Shown: one piece after another, positions 33,794 to 42,892 of the stretch
How positions within the stretch are numbered: position 1 is the stretch's first letter
Layout: every line of letters starts with the position of its first letter
Source of the DNA: Martinezella miluonensis
Lineage (GTDB): Bacteria > Pseudomonadota > Alphaproteobacteria > Rhizobiales > Rhizobiaceae
NCBI RefSeq assembly: GCF_900094545.1
Contig: NZ_FMAH01000047.1
Coordinates: forward strand, 1 to 47,875
Reading direction: 5' to 3'
DNA length: 47,875 bases
The notes under the pieces: generated by a model
Told to the model about the DNA's origin: nothing
Seen by the model: only the letters and a program-made list of their open reading frames with translations
The model's database searches: none
Made by a program: the position numbers and the translations under genes

Positions 33794-34361
33794 GCGAGCC
33801 CCTGCCGACGAGCTGCCTTATATAGTCTATCAGACCCTTCATCGGATCATCCGCTGCGGATTGTTGCATTCGCTCCTCGCGCCGGTAATCGCCGGGCCGT
33901 TCGAAATCGCCAGCCCATACGCCCGCCTTCGCTTGCCGTGCCGCCCGCTCTTCGGCGGCATAGCCGCCATAGGAAAGCGCCATGCCTTTGCGAACCATCG
34001 CGGCATTAATATCGACATCGCCAACCACGCAAGTCACCAGGAGGCGACCATAGCGATCCCTCTCCTGCCCGCGGCATTCCGGCTTGCCGGTCTTAACGAT
34101 TGTGGCGAGAGCCTTGCGCGCTTCTTCGCCGCATGCCCAATCGGCGCCATCGCGCCGACACCGTTGCCGATATTCCGGCGCATCGATGCCCTTCAATCGC
34201 AGACGGTCTCCGTCAGAGGAAAGCGTATCACCGTCGATAACATAAAAGTCGCCTGTGTGAACGAGTTCCGGCCGATTATTCATTTTCAACGCGAGCAAAG
34301 CGAGAATGGCGAGCAAAGCAAATGTGGCCGCGCCGTCTCGAAAAAGGCGGCCTGACCGCAT
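33783..34361 (-). CDS. Thermonuclease-family (SNase-like) protein
   Basis: A 192-residue protein with an N-terminal hydrophobic anchor or signal (about 11-27) and an SNase OB-fold: VIDGDTLSSDGDRLRLKGIDAPE supplies the Asp/Arg metal and phosphate contacts, followed by RDRYGRLLVTCVVGDVDINAAMVRKG. It is likely an exported or membrane-anchored nuclease. ATG 34361 is chosen over GTG 34364 given the AGGAGG upstream. Its 3' end overlaps the glycosylase start. Confidence 0.9.
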   Translation of the reverse strand: MRSGRLFRDGAATFALLAILALLALKMNNRPELVHTGDFYVIDGDTLSSDGDRLRLKGIDAPEYRQRCRRDGADWACGEEARKALATIVKTGKPECRGQERDRYGRLLVTCVVGDVDINAAMVRKGMALSYGGYAAEERAARQAKAGVWAGDFERPGDYRREERMQQSAADDPMKGLIDYIRQLVGRGSHDE

Positions 34362-34487
34362 CACGTTCCTGCCTCCTTTAACAACAAATCCTTGGCGAAG
34401 ATGGCAAACAAATCATTTCAGCGCAGCATCTTCTTAAGATTTGGCAGCTAGTCTGTAATCTCACGCAGACCAAGTTTCAACGAAACC

Positions 34488-36017
34488 ATGAGAACCGGCG
34501 TCAGCACATCGACAGATAAAAACATCGTCGACCGATCGCGCAGCCACCACAACCGGGCTGTGTCGAAGGCCGTGCGGGAGACGCGCGAGCGCCTGCAGAC
34601 GGGGCACAGCAGCAATTTCGACAGCGAACTCATGGCCATGCACATCGACACGCTGCTGCAGGGCGCTGCTATCGTGCCGATCTTTGTCGTCGTCGTCGCC
34701 GCGCTCGGGGTGTACCTGACCCGCGACGCGGGGATCTTCCTGTGGACCATTCCGATCCTGACGGCGCACGCCGTCAACATGCTGCTCGGCAGACGCGCCA
34801 AGAAGCAGGAAATGACACTTGAAAGTGCCAGGAAGTGGCGGCAGATCCTGTTGCTGGGGCAGCTGCTGACGGGCCTCTGCTGGGCAATGTTCGCGATGCA
34901 GAACTGCTCGACTTGCGGCGGAGACAGTTTCAGCCTGTACAAGGGCACGACCTTGCTGGTGGCGATCTGCATCACGGCAATGGCAAGCTTCATGCTGCCG
35001 CGCGCCGTGCCTTTCGCGTTTGCGCCGGCAACCGTGGTGCTGGTCGTGACCGCGATCCTGACCCGAAAACCCTCGGACATTGCGCTGACCGCCGCCGTCT
35101 CGGTTGCCGTGATCTTCTTCACCTTCATCACCAACAGGATGTTTCAATCCAATCTGAAGATCCTCTCCTTCCAATCGGAGAAGGACGACCTGATCGCGGA
35201 ACTCGAGGTCGCAAACTCCATGTCCGACGAGGCGCGCCGGCGCGCGGAAGAGGCAAACCTCGCCAAGTCGCGATTCCTGGCCTCCATGTCGCATGAGCTC
35301 AGGACGCCGCTGAACGCTATTCTCGGCTTCTCCGAGGTCATGTCGGCCGAAGTCATGGGACCGCTGAACAATCCGACCTACCGGGAATACACCACCGATA
35401 TCCATCGATCCGGGCAGCACCTGCTCAACCTGATCAACGAAATCCTCGACCTGTCGCGCATCGAAGCCGGCAAATATGAGCTGAACGAGGAAGCCATCTC
35501 TCTGCTCGATATTACGGAAGACTGCATCGGCATGGTGCAGCTACGCGCCCGCGCCAAGAATATTTCCATCTCCTCGCAGATCGAGCCGCAGCTCCCGTCC
35601 GTCTGGGCCGATGAAAAGTCCATGCGGCAGGTCATCCTCAATCTGCTGTCGAATGCCGTGAAGTTCACGCCGCAGGGCGGCGAGATCACCGTCAAGGTCG
35701 GCTGGACGGCGGGCGGCGGGGAGTATGTGGCGATCAAGGACAATGGGCCTGGCATTCCCGAAGAGGAAATTCCGGTGGTGCTCTCCGCCTTCGGTCAGGG
35801 CTCGATCGCCATCAAGAGTGCTGAGCAAGGCACTGGCCTTGGTCTGCCGATCGTGCAAGCCATTCTTGCCAAGCATGATGGTCAGTTCCTGCTGAAATCC
35901 AGGCTGCGGGAAGGCACCGAGGTCATAGCGATCCTGCCGGCCAAGCGGGTGCTGCAAAGCCTGCCGGCGGTGGAAGACGCTCCGCTTGCCGGGCGGCGCA
36001 AGAAGAGCTTCGCCTGA
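34488..36017 (+). CDS. Membrane sensor histidine kinase, PleC/DivJ/PdhS-like
   Basis: A 509-residue kinase. The N-terminal part has about six hydrophobic helices (roughly 55-230) with little periplasmic domain, then a coiled segment. The dimerisation box SMSHELRTPLNAILGFSEVM has phospho-acceptor His269. The HATPase domain has the N box NLLSNAVKFTPQGG, then DNGPGIP and GTGLGLPIV. The H-box sequence is of the PleC/DivJ class that phosphorylates DivK/PleD in alphaproteobacteria. No response regulator is adjacent. No ribosome site is visible before ATG 34488. Convergent with dgkA. Confidence 0.9.
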   Translation: MRTGVSTSTDKNIVDRSRSHHNRAVSKAVRETRERLQTGHSSNFDSELMAMHIDTLLQGAAIVPIFVVVVAALGVYLTRDAGIFLWTIPILTAHAVNMLLGRRAKKQEMTLESARKWRQILLLGQLLTGLCWAMFAMQNCSTCGGDSFSLYKGTTLLVAICITAMASFMLPRAVPFAFAPATVVLVVTAILTRKPSDIALTAAVSVAVIFFTFITNRMFQSNLKILSFQSEKDDLIAELEVANSMSDEARRRAEEANLAKSRFLASMSHELRTPLNAILGFSEVMSAEVMGPLNNPTYREYTTDIHRSGQHLLNLINEILDLSRIEAGKYELNEEAISLLDITEDCIGMVQLRARAKNISISSQIEPQLPSVWADEKSMRQVILNLLSNAVKFTPQGGEITVKVGWTAGGGEYVAIKDNGPGIPEEEIPVVLSAFGQGSIAIKSAEQGTGLGLPIVQAILAKHDGQFLLKSRLREGTEVIAILPAKRVLQSLPAVEDAPLAGRRKKSFA

Positions 36018-36034
36018 AGTTCAGATTCCGCGGC

Positions 36035-36427
36035 CTAGCGGAAAAGCAAATGGCTGCCGATGACGTAAAGCAGATAAAGACCGGAGGCGACCAGCATGCA
36101 GAGCACCGCGAAGGAGCCGAGATCCTTGGCATGCTTGCCGACGTTGGAAATCTCTGGAGATATCCGGTCGATAACCTCTTCGACGGCCGTATTCATTGCC
36201 TCTACGGCGAAAACGCCGAGGAAAAGCACCACGGCGATAATGATCTCGCCGACACTTGCGCCCACGACAATCAGCAGGATCAGCGAAATTCCCGCGAACA
36301 GAAGCTCCTGACGGAAGGCAGCTTCCTGAAGCAGCCGCTGAAAACCGCCCCACGAATAGCTGGCAGCGGCGAAGAAATGCCGGATTCCGGTTTCCTTGGT
36401 CACTGCAGGTTTCGAAAACTCAGCCAT
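36035..36427 (-). CDS. dgkA: Diacylglycerol kinase
   Basis: Small integral-membrane enzyme phosphorylating diacylglycerol to phosphatidate, recycling lipid released by periplasmic glucan decoration. The 130-residue protein has three helices and the family signature EAMNTAVEEVIDRISPE containing the catalytic glutamates. ATG 36427 has GGAGCGGG upstream; a longer frame to 36508 lacks support. It stands alone. Rhizobia make abundant cyclic glucans, which fits the need for this enzyme. Confidence 0.92.
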   Translation of the reverse strand: MAEFSKPAVTKETGIRHFFAAASYSWGGFQRLLQEAAFRQELLFAGISLILLIVVGASVGEIIIAVVLFLGVFAVEAMNTAVEEVIDRISPEISNVGKHAKDLGSFAVLCMLVASGLYLLYVIGSHLLFR

Positions 36428-36613
36428 TCCCGCTCCGCCCGTAATGTTCCGATTGCGATTTAGGCGCCTTGCGAATACCGCCTCGCTCTCGCCGAGGCAA
36501 GGCGACACTTCCGAGCGCCCTCAGAATTCATTACAGATTTATGACGCGAACCGATAGTTCCACAGGAAAATCGGCGGCGAAATACCCTTCGAGCATCTCG
36601 CCGCAAGATCCCA

Positions 36614-37630
36614 TCAATGTTTGTTGGCGACGCCTGCACTTTCGAAGGTCGCCATACCGGAATGACAGGCAGCGGCCGCCTTGACGATCCCGGCTGCGAG
36701 CGCAGCACCTGTGCCTTCGCCGAGCCGCATGCCGAGCGCCAGAAGCGGCGTCTTGCCGAGCTTTTCGATCGACTTCAGATGCCCCGGCTCGCCGGAGACA
36801 TGGCCGATCAGGCAATGATCGAGCGCCGACGGATTGGCAGCCTTGAGAATAGAGGCTGCGGCCGTCGCGACATAGCCGTCGATGATGACAGGGATGCGTT
36901 CCATGCGCGCCGCAAGAATAGCGCCAGCCATAGCGGCGATCTCACGGCCACCGAGGCGACGCAGGATTTCGAGCGGATCGGAAAGATGATCACGGTGCAG
37001 CGCGACCGCCTTCTCGACGGCGGCGATCTTGCGCTTCAGCATCTCACCCTCAGAGCCGGTTCCGGGACCGACCCAGTCCTCCGCCTTGCCGCCGTAAAGC
37101 GCATAATGGATGGCGGCGGCGATCGTGGTATTGCCGATACCCATCTCGCCGACGCAGAGCAGATCCGTGCCGCCGGCAATCGCTTCCATACCGAAGGCCA
37201 TGGTGGCAGCGCAATCGCGTTCGCTGAGCGCCGGCTCCTCGGTGATATCGGCGGTCGGAAAATCGAGCGCCAGATCGAAGATCTTGAGGCCGAGGTCGTA
37301 AGCGACGCAGATCTGGTTGATCGCCGCGCCGCCGGCAGCGAAATTCTCCACCATCTGCTGCGTGACGGAAGGCGGGAACGGCGTAATCCCCTGCTTGGTG
37401 ACGCCATGATTGCCGGCGAAAATCGCGACCAGCGGCCGGGTCACGGCAGGCGGGCGGCCGGTCCAGGCGGCCAGCCAGAAGGCGATCTCCTCGAGACGGC
37501 CGAGCGCGCCTGGCGGTTTGGTGAGCTGCGCGTCGCGCTCGCGCGCTGCCACGAGCGCGCGTGCATCCGGGCCTGGAAGGTCGCGCAGCAGCGTGCGGAA
37601 ATCGTCGAATGGCAAGCCGGTTACGCTCAT
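36614..37630 (-). CDS. cobT: Nicotinate-nucleotide-dimethylbenzimidazole phosphoribosyltransferase
   Basis: Makes alpha-ribazole phosphate for the lower ligand of vitamin B12. The 338-residue length and motifs are typical: GVTKQGITPFPPSVTQQMVENFA, FGMEAIAGGTDLLCVGEMGIGNTT, and LGEGTGAAL near residue 305, where the catalytic glutamate of the family lies. AGGA precedes the ATG. It is divergent from cobS, which uses its product, across 128 bp with no visible B12 riboswitch. The gene name follows the Salmonella convention (cobU in some Pseudomonas-based rhizobial naming). Confidence 0.96.
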   Translation of the reverse strand: MSVTGLPFDDFRTLLRDLPGPDARALVAARERDAQLTKPPGALGRLEEIAFWLAAWTGRPPAVTRPLVAIFAGNHGVTKQGITPFPPSVTQQMVENFAAGGAAINQICVAYDLGLKIFDLALDFPTADITEEPALSERDCAATMAFGMEAIAGGTDLLCVGEMGIGNTTIAAAIHYALYGGKAEDWVGPGTGSEGEMLKRKIAAVEKAVALHRDHLSDPLEILRRLGGREIAAMAGAILAARMERIPVIIDGYVATAAASILKAANPSALDHCLIGHVSGEPGHLKSIEKLGKTPLLALGMRLGEGTGAALAAGIVKAAAACHSGMATFESAGVANKH

Positions 37631-37758
37631 GAATGCCGTTCCTTGTCTTTTGGTCTCAAATCAGGTTCTTTGCGTGCGACTCTATTAGTCTTAGGAAACG
37701 GCGCGAACAACTCCAAAAGCGTTCGATGCAGCCGTGCAAATAGCAGGGAGCGGAAGAA

Positions 37759-38535
37759 ATGCGGGAATATATGCGCGACACCGCGCGCGCCGTCGCTTTC
37801 CTAAGCCGCATCCCCGTTTCGACATCCTTCTTTGCAGCTTATGACGGCAAGCTCGCGTCGGTTTCAAGGGCCTTTCCCTTGGCCGGCCTGCTGGTCGTGT
37901 TCCCCGCCGCCGCTGCCTTCGGCTTACTGCTTGCTTTGCATGCCGATCCGCTGATGGCAGCGCTTCTCGCTCTCACGGTGCAAACGATCACGACGGGGGC
38001 TTTGCACGAAGACGGTCTCAGCGACACCGCCGATGGACTGGGCGGCGGTACGGATCGCGATCGCATCCTGTCCATCATGAAGGACAGCCGCATCGGCACC
38101 TATGGCGCGGCCGCGCTGATCCTGTCCTTTGGGCTGCGTGCAGCGGCGTTGGCCGCCATTGCCCGTCACGCCACGCCGTCGGGCGCAGCCATCGCACTTC
38201 TCGCCGCGGCCGTACTCAGCCGCGGAGCAATGGTATGGCATTGGCATGTGCTCCCTTCGGCAAAACCGGACGGAGTCGCGGCTTCTGCCGGCCAGCCGGA
38301 TGGCGACGCCATGCAGCTGGCGCTGATCACGACGCTTGGCCTTGCCGCGCTATTGATCTGGCCGAGCCTCGGCATTCCCGCGCTTATCTCCTGCCTTCTG
38401 GTCGTCGCCATCGCGACGTTTTTGTTGAATAGGCATGTGCGCCGAAGACTGTCCGGCCATACCGGTGACACCATCGGAGCGACGCAGCAGATTTGCGAGA
38501 TCGCCTCGCTCTGTACCCTTGCCATGTGCGTTTGA
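37759..38535 (+). CDS. cobS: Adenosylcobinamide-GDP ribazoletransferase (cobalamin synthase)
   Basis: Inner-membrane enzyme joining adenosylcobinamide-GDP and alpha-ribazole (phosphate), the final assembly of B12. The 258-residue protein has about six to seven helices and the family signature GALHEDGLSDTADGLGGG followed by DRILSIMKDSRIGTYG. GGGAGCGGAAG precedes ATG 37759. cobT is divergent upstream; DUF1289 and protease genes follow within 20 nt on the same strand (cobV is an alternative name). Confidence 0.96.
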   Translation: MREYMRDTARAVAFLSRIPVSTSFFAAYDGKLASVSRAFPLAGLLVVFPAAAAFGLLLALHADPLMAALLALTVQTITTGALHEDGLSDTADGLGGGTDRDRILSIMKDSRIGTYGAAALILSFGLRAAALAAIARHATPSGAAIALLAAAVLSRGAMVWHWHVLPSAKPDGVAASAGQPDGDAMQLALITTLGLAALLIWPSLGIPALISCLLVVAIATFLLNRHVRRRLSGHTGDTIGATQQICEIASLCTLAMCV

Positions 38536-38554
38536 AGCCTCGATATATGATCTC

Positions 38555-38776
38555 ATGCTAACACCCTGCATCCTTGTCTGTTCTCTCGACGCGAACACCG
38601 GTTATTGCCTCGGCTGCGGCCGCACGGCTGCGGAAATCGGCGCATGGATGAGCTATGGCGACGACGAACGTCTGGAGATCATGGAGCTTCTTCCGGCGCG
38701 CCTGGCAAGGCTCGAGCGCCAGTCGCAGGAGGAAGCTCGCCGGCCTCAGCCGATACGGGAGCGCAGCGCCGTATGA
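38555..38776 (+). CDS. DUF1289 small cysteine-rich protein
   Basis: A 73-residue protein with the DUF1289 pattern CxxVCxxD and CxGCGRT at the N-terminus: four cysteines spaced for metal, probably zinc or iron-sulfur, followed by a helical MELLPARLARLE segment. Function is unknown. It starts 19 nt after the cobS stop, and its own stop overlaps the next start (ATGA), so it belongs to the cobS transcript. Confidence 0.88.
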   Translation: MLTPCILVCSLDANTGYCLGCGRTAAEIGAWMSYGDDERLEIMELLPARLARLERQSQEEARRPQPIRERSAV

Positions 38777-39474
38777 ACCGCCTGAACATCGTTCTCGCCA
38801 TTCTCGGCATCGGCCTCGCCCTGCTCGTCTTCAACAGCAACACCGGCACGACCTTCGGCATGCACAATGACGACTTTGCTCGGATCGTCTATCTCTTGCC
38901 GATCGCCCTGATGATGAGTGCCGCTGTCTGGGGCAGTCGCCATACCGTCAGCCAGTCGCTGCGCAATCTGCTGATCTGGTTTGTGGTCATCATGGCCCTG
39001 GCGACGGCCTATATCTATCGCTACGACGCAGAGCGCGTCGGAAATCGCCTCTTCGCCGGCCTGATTCCCGGCCACGCCGTGGTCGTCACCACCAGCGAAG
39101 GCGGCCAGGAGGTGATCCTCCACAAGCGCTCCAGCGGGCATTTCGAAGCAGTGGTCAAGATCAACGGGCAGCCGATCGACATGCTCATCGACACCGGTGC
39201 CAGCACCATTGCGCTATCGCAAGAAGATGCCGCTCGCGTCGGCATCATTCCGGAAAACCTTACCTACTCCATGAGCGTAATGACCGCGAACGGCCGCGCA
39301 AGTGCTGCTCCCGTCGAGCTTGGCTCGGTCTCGATTGGGCCTATCAAGCGGCGCGACGTCAAGGCAAGCGTGGCGGAAGCCGGCAAGCTGGACCAGAGCC
39401 TGCTCGGCATGAGCTTCCTCGAGACCCTGGGATCCATGCAGATGCAGACCGACGAGCTGCGGCTTCGGGATTGA
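38773..39474 (+). CDS. Retropepsin-like aspartic protease, membrane-anchored (TIGR02281 type)
   Basis: A 233-residue protein with two or three N-terminal hydrophobic helices (about 5-80) and a soluble clan AA protease domain (about 115-230). The single catalytic motif DTGAS begins at D140, and the flap region SMSVMTANGRA follows. One motif per chain means it must dimerise. The family is common in alphaproteobacteria, with no known substrate. It is translationally coupled to the DUF1289 gene. Confidence 0.88.
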   Translation: MNRLNIVLAILGIGLALLVFNSNTGTTFGMHNDDFARIVYLLPIALMMSAAVWGSRHTVSQSLRNLLIWFVVIMALATAYIYRYDAERVGNRLFAGLIPGHAVVVTTSEGGQEVILHKRSSGHFEAVVKINGQPIDMLIDTGASTIALSQEDAARVGIIPENLTYSMSVMTANGRASAAPVELGSVSIGPIKRRDVKASVAEAGKLDQSLLGMSFLETLGSMQMQTDELRLRD

Positions 39475-39577
39475 GCGGCAAAGGTAGAAATCAATAGTTC
39501 GGCGGGGATCGAAGCATTCAGCTGTCTCTTCACTCTAAAAGACGACATATCTGAACGGCTTGGAAAGAGAGACACCC

Positions 39578-40483
39578 ATGGCGCCCGCTAAGACGAATAT
39601 AACCACAGAACTGCTGCTGCTTCTGACGCTCGCGACCTGCTGGGGCGCGTCCTACAGCTTTATCCGCGTCGGCGTGACGACCATCCCGCCGATCACGCTG
39701 ATTGCCGCCCGCACCTTGATCGCCGGCCTCGTCCTGCTCGCCGTTATTCGCTGGCGCGGCCTCAGCCTACCGAAGGATGCTGCCACATGGCGGCGTTTTC
39801 TCATTCAATCCTGCCTCAATAGCGCCATTCCCTTCACGCTGATCGCCTGGGCCGAACAGACCCTCGACGCCGGCCTGGCGACCATATTGAATTCCACCAC
39901 ACCAATCTTCGCATTCCTGATTGCCGCAATCCTTCTGCGCACCGAACGGCTGACCGGCCGCAAACTCTTCGGCGTGATCGCAGGCATGGCGGGTATTTGC
40001 CTGATCATCGGTTTTGATGCCCTGCACGGGGTAGGCCGGCAGCTGCCTGCACAGCTCGCCGTCGTCGCCGCGTCCATCTGCTATGCGAGCGCCGCATTGT
40101 TCGGGCGCAACTTCAAAGGGTTGGATCCGATGATGCCTGCGGCCGGCTCCCTGCTATGCGGGGCGGCTCTCCTGGTCCCTGCCAGCGTGGTCTTCGAACA
40201 TCCCTGGCAGCTCGCTCCGTCCGCGGCCTCGATCCTGTCGCTTCTCGGCCTGTCGGTCATCTCGACCGCCCTTGCCTTCAGCATCTATTTCCGGCTTATC
40301 CAGACCCTCGGTTCCGTGGCCACCACCTCGCAGGCCTACTTGCGCGTTCCAATCGGGGTCGGCATCGGCGTCATCTTCTTGGGCGAACCCGTATCCTCGA
40401 TGGCAGCCATCGGCCTGGTCTGCGTCGTGGCCGGCGTCATGGCCATGACCATCGCCCCGCGCAAAAAGGTCGTCGCTGGGTGA
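39578..40483 (+). CDS. DMT-family (EamA) transporter
   Basis: A 301-residue exporter with ten predicted helices in two EamA repeats (TLATCWGASYSFIRVGVTTIPP at the start; AYLRVPIGVGIGVIFLGEP in the second half). The substrate is unknown. ATG 39578 follows GGAAAGAGAG; a TTG at 39560 is in frame but unlikely. It is the second transporter of this family in the window and is not close in sequence to the one at 16043. Monocistronic. Confidence 0.9.
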   Translation: MAPAKTNITTELLLLLTLATCWGASYSFIRVGVTTIPPITLIAARTLIAGLVLLAVIRWRGLSLPKDAATWRRFLIQSCLNSAIPFTLIAWAEQTLDAGLATILNSTTPIFAFLIAAILLRTERLTGRKLFGVIAGMAGICLIIGFDALHGVGRQLPAQLAVVAASICYASAALFGRNFKGLDPMMPAAGSLLCGAALLVPASVVFEHPWQLAPSAASILSLLGLSVISTALAFSIYFRLIQTLGSVATTSQAYLRVPIGVGIGVIFLGEPVSSMAAIGLVCVVAGVMAMTIAPRKKVVAG

Positions 40484-40508
40484 CCTTTAAGGAAAGCAGC
40501 TCGGGAGA

Positions 40509-41048
40509 TCAGCTCAGCAACGAGAGATCGTCCCAGACGAAAATCAGATTGTCGGAACGCCAGATCGGCCCAGGGTCGGTATATCGGCCGATCATCCGGC
40601 CTCCGAGCGACCGGTAGAAAGCGATCGCCGGTTCATTACCGGCCACGACGCCAAGCGCCGCACCGGAATAGCCAAAGGCGGCAAGCTGCGCCGCCAACTC
40701 CCGCATGAGGCGACGCCCGAGCCCCCGCCGCTTCACTGAAGGGTCGATGTAGAGCGAACGTATTTCCCCTCGTCCCTCGAAAGCCGATTCCGATGGCGCA
40801 CCGATCGCGCCGATGCCGACAAGCCGGTTTTCCTGCTCCGCGAGCAGCGCACCTTGATGCCGGCGCGGATTAGCAAGCATATCGCTCCACCGCGCCCGGC
40901 GAAAATCTTCGTCGAGCGTATGATAGACATTGGCCGGCGCGAGATCGCGATAGGTTTCGCACCAGACCGCTCGATGCAGCCTGGCAATATCGGCAGCATC
41001 GTCGATCGTAGCCGGCCTGATCTCGATCTGTGCCGGCAATTCCACCAT
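40509..41048 (-). CDS. GNAT-family N-acetyltransferase
   Basis: A 179-residue acetyl-CoA-dependent acyltransferase with the motif A loop RRGLGRRLM preceded by IRSLYIDP, and the C-terminal NEPAIAFYRSLGG. The substrate is unknown. The ATG at 41048 shares a base with the permease stop codon (TGATG), so it is translated as the third gene of an ABC exporter operon. A role in modifying the exported compound, such as an antibiotic, is an inference from that coupling. Confidence 0.9.
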   Translation of the reverse strand: MVELPAQIEIRPATIDDAADIARLHRAVWCETYRDLAPANVYHTLDEDFRRARWSDMLANPRRHQGALLAEQENRLVGIGAIGAPSESAFEGRGEIRSLYIDPSVKRRGLGRRLMRELAAQLAAFGYSGAALGVVAGNEPAIAFYRSLGGRMIGRYTDPGPIWRSDNLIFVWDDLSLLS

Positions 41049-41809
41049 CAGTTCCTCAGCCGATAGCCCGTCTTGAAGATCCACCCGAGAGTGGCCAGGC
41101 AAGCGGCCAGAAAGAGCGTGATAATGGTAAGGCTCAGCACCGGATTGACGTCGGCAATGCCGTAGAAGCTCCAGCGGAAGCCGCTAACGAGGTAGAGGAC
41201 CGGATTGAGATGGCTGACCGCCTGCCAGAAGGGCGGCAGCATGTTGATCGAATAGAAGCTGCCGCCAAGGAAGGTCAGCGGCGGCACGACCAGCATCGGG
41301 ATGAGGTTCAGCTGCTCGAAATTCCCCGCCCATATGCCGATCATGAAACCGAACAGGCTAAAGGTCACGGCCGTTAAGACGAAGAACAGGATCATCATGA
41401 AGGGATGCTCAATCCTGATCTCAACGAAGAAGCTTGCCGTCATGAGGATGATCAAACCGATCAACATGCCCTTGGTCGCCGCTGCCCCCACATAACCGAG
41501 TACGATTTCGGTCATGGCGACGGGCGCCGACAGCACCTCATAGATCGTGCCGGTGAACTTTGGAAAGTAGATGCCGAAGGAGCCGTTGCTGATGCACTGG
41601 CCAAGTAGCGTCAGCATGATCAGGCCGGGCGTGATGAAGGCTCCATAGGAAACGCCTTCGACGAGATTGATGCGCGATCCGATCGCGGCGCCGAAGACGA
41701 TGAAGTAGAGCGAGGTGGAAATGACCGGCGAGACGACGCTCTGCAGCAAGGTGCGGCGCGTGCGGGCCATCTCGAACATATAGATGGATTTGATCGCCTC
41801 GAAGTTCAT
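41048..41809 (-). CDS. ABC-2 type exporter permease (YadH-like)
   Basis: A 253-residue permease with six helices of the ABC-2 family, including SVVSPVISTSLYFIVFGAAIG and the conserved PPLTFLGGSFYSINMLP. It pairs with the ATPase encoded upstream, whose stop codon overlaps this start (ATGA). Such two-gene systems resemble YadGH and drug or polysaccharide exporters; the substrate is not determinable. Confidence 0.92.
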   Translation of the reverse strand: MNFEAIKSIYMFEMARTRRTLLQSVVSPVISTSLYFIVFGAAIGSRINLVEGVSYGAFITPGLIMLTLLGQCISNGSFGIYFPKFTGTIYEVLSAPVAMTEIVLGYVGAAATKGMLIGLIILMTASFFVEIRIEHPFMMILFFVLTAVTFSLFGFMIGIWAGNFEQLNLIPMLVVPPLTFLGGSFYSINMLPPFWQAVSHLNPVLYLVSGFRWSFYGIADVNPVLSLTIITLFLAACLATLGWIFKTGYRLRN

Positions 41810-42732
41810 TTGCCTGCTCCTACCAGCGATACGAAAATATCCTCGAGTGAGCTCTGGCGCGTCGAGAGATCCTTGAAGTGAATTCCCTCCGCAGCCAGCT
41901 TCGACAGCAGCGCCGCAATGCTGGATTGTTCATTGTGGGCGTCGAAATCATAGATCAGCGTCAGTCCGTTCGGGCCGAGCGAAAGCCCGTTGCCGTCAAG
42001 GCGGTTGGGAACTTCCTCAAGCGGTTCGTTCAGATCGAGGATGAGCTGCTTGCGGCCGAGCTTGGCCATCAGCACCTTCTTGTCTTCCACCAACAACAGC
42101 CGGCCGCCATTGATGACGCCGACGCGATCGGCGATCTCTTCGGCTTCTTCGATATAGTGCGTCGTCAGGATAATGGTGACGCCGGAAGCCCGCAGGCGCT
42201 CGACGACGTGCCACATGTCCTTGCGCAGCGTGACATCCACGCCCGCGGTCGGCTCGTCGAGGAAGAGGATCTCCGGCTCGTGCGACAAAGCCTTGGCGAT
42301 TAGGACGCGACGCTTCATACCGCCCGAAAGCTGACGAAGCATATTATCCTTCTTGTCCCACAGCGAGAGATCGCGCAGCACCTTCTCTATATGCGCAGGA
42401 TTCGGCTTCTTGCCGTGCAGGCCGCGCGAAAAGCTCACCGTGTTCCATACGGTTTCGAACTGATCAGTCGTCAGCTCCTGCGGCACGAGGCCGATCATGC
42501 TGCGCGTGGCGCGAAAATCGCGCACCACGTCATTGCCGCCGACCGTCACCGAGCCGCTGCTCGGATTGGCAATCCCGCAGACGATGGAGATCAGCGTCGT
42601 CTTGCCCGCACCGTTCGGCCCGAGCAAAGCAAGGATTTCTCCTTGTTCGATATCAAGATCGACACCTTTCAGTGCCTGGAACCCATTACTATAGGTTTTG
42701 GTAAGACTGCGGATAGAAATGATCGGAGCCAT
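41806..42732 (-). CDS. ABC exporter ATP-binding protein (YadG-like)
   Basis: A 308-residue ATPase with Walker A GPNGAGKTT at 38-46, the signature LSGGMKRRV, Walker B ILFLDEPTAGVD and the H-loop TTHYIEEAEE. The GVD after Walker B and a C-terminal extension of about 90 residues place it with drug/lipid exporter ATPases (DrrA/YadG group). It is the first gene of a three-gene, overlapping operon with the permease and an acetyltransferase. Confidence 0.92.
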   Translation of the reverse strand: MAPIISIRSLTKTYSNGFQALKGVDLDIEQGEILALLGPNGAGKTTLISIVCGIANPSSGSVTVGGNDVVRDFRATRSMIGLVPQELTTDQFETVWNTVSFSRGLHGKKPNPAHIEKVLRDLSLWDKKDNMLRQLSGGMKRRVLIAKALSHEPEILFLDEPTAGVDVTLRKDMWHVVERLRASGVTIILTTHYIEEAEEIADRVGVINGGRLLLVEDKKVLMAKLGRKQLILDLNEPLEEVPNRLDGNGLSLGPNGLTLIYDFDAHNEQSSIAALLSKLAAEGIHFKDLSTRQSSLEDIFVSLVGAGK

Positions 42733-42892
42733 GATGCGGGCAAGTCCGGCCTTAAGCTGTGATGAGTTTGTCGGCGTTTGCCCGCTATATAGTCGGTTTC
42801 AGGCTTTTACCATCCCACAGGGCCTAAACACAGCGTTCGCTTAAGACAAATAAGCTGTCATCAAATCGTGACCTTAGTCGGGCATATACATC

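Noticed and set aside
37631..37758. B12 riboswitch between cobT and cobS
   Set aside because: No recognisable B12-box sequence, and 128 bp shared by two divergent genes is too short for a cobalamin riboswitch plus promoters.
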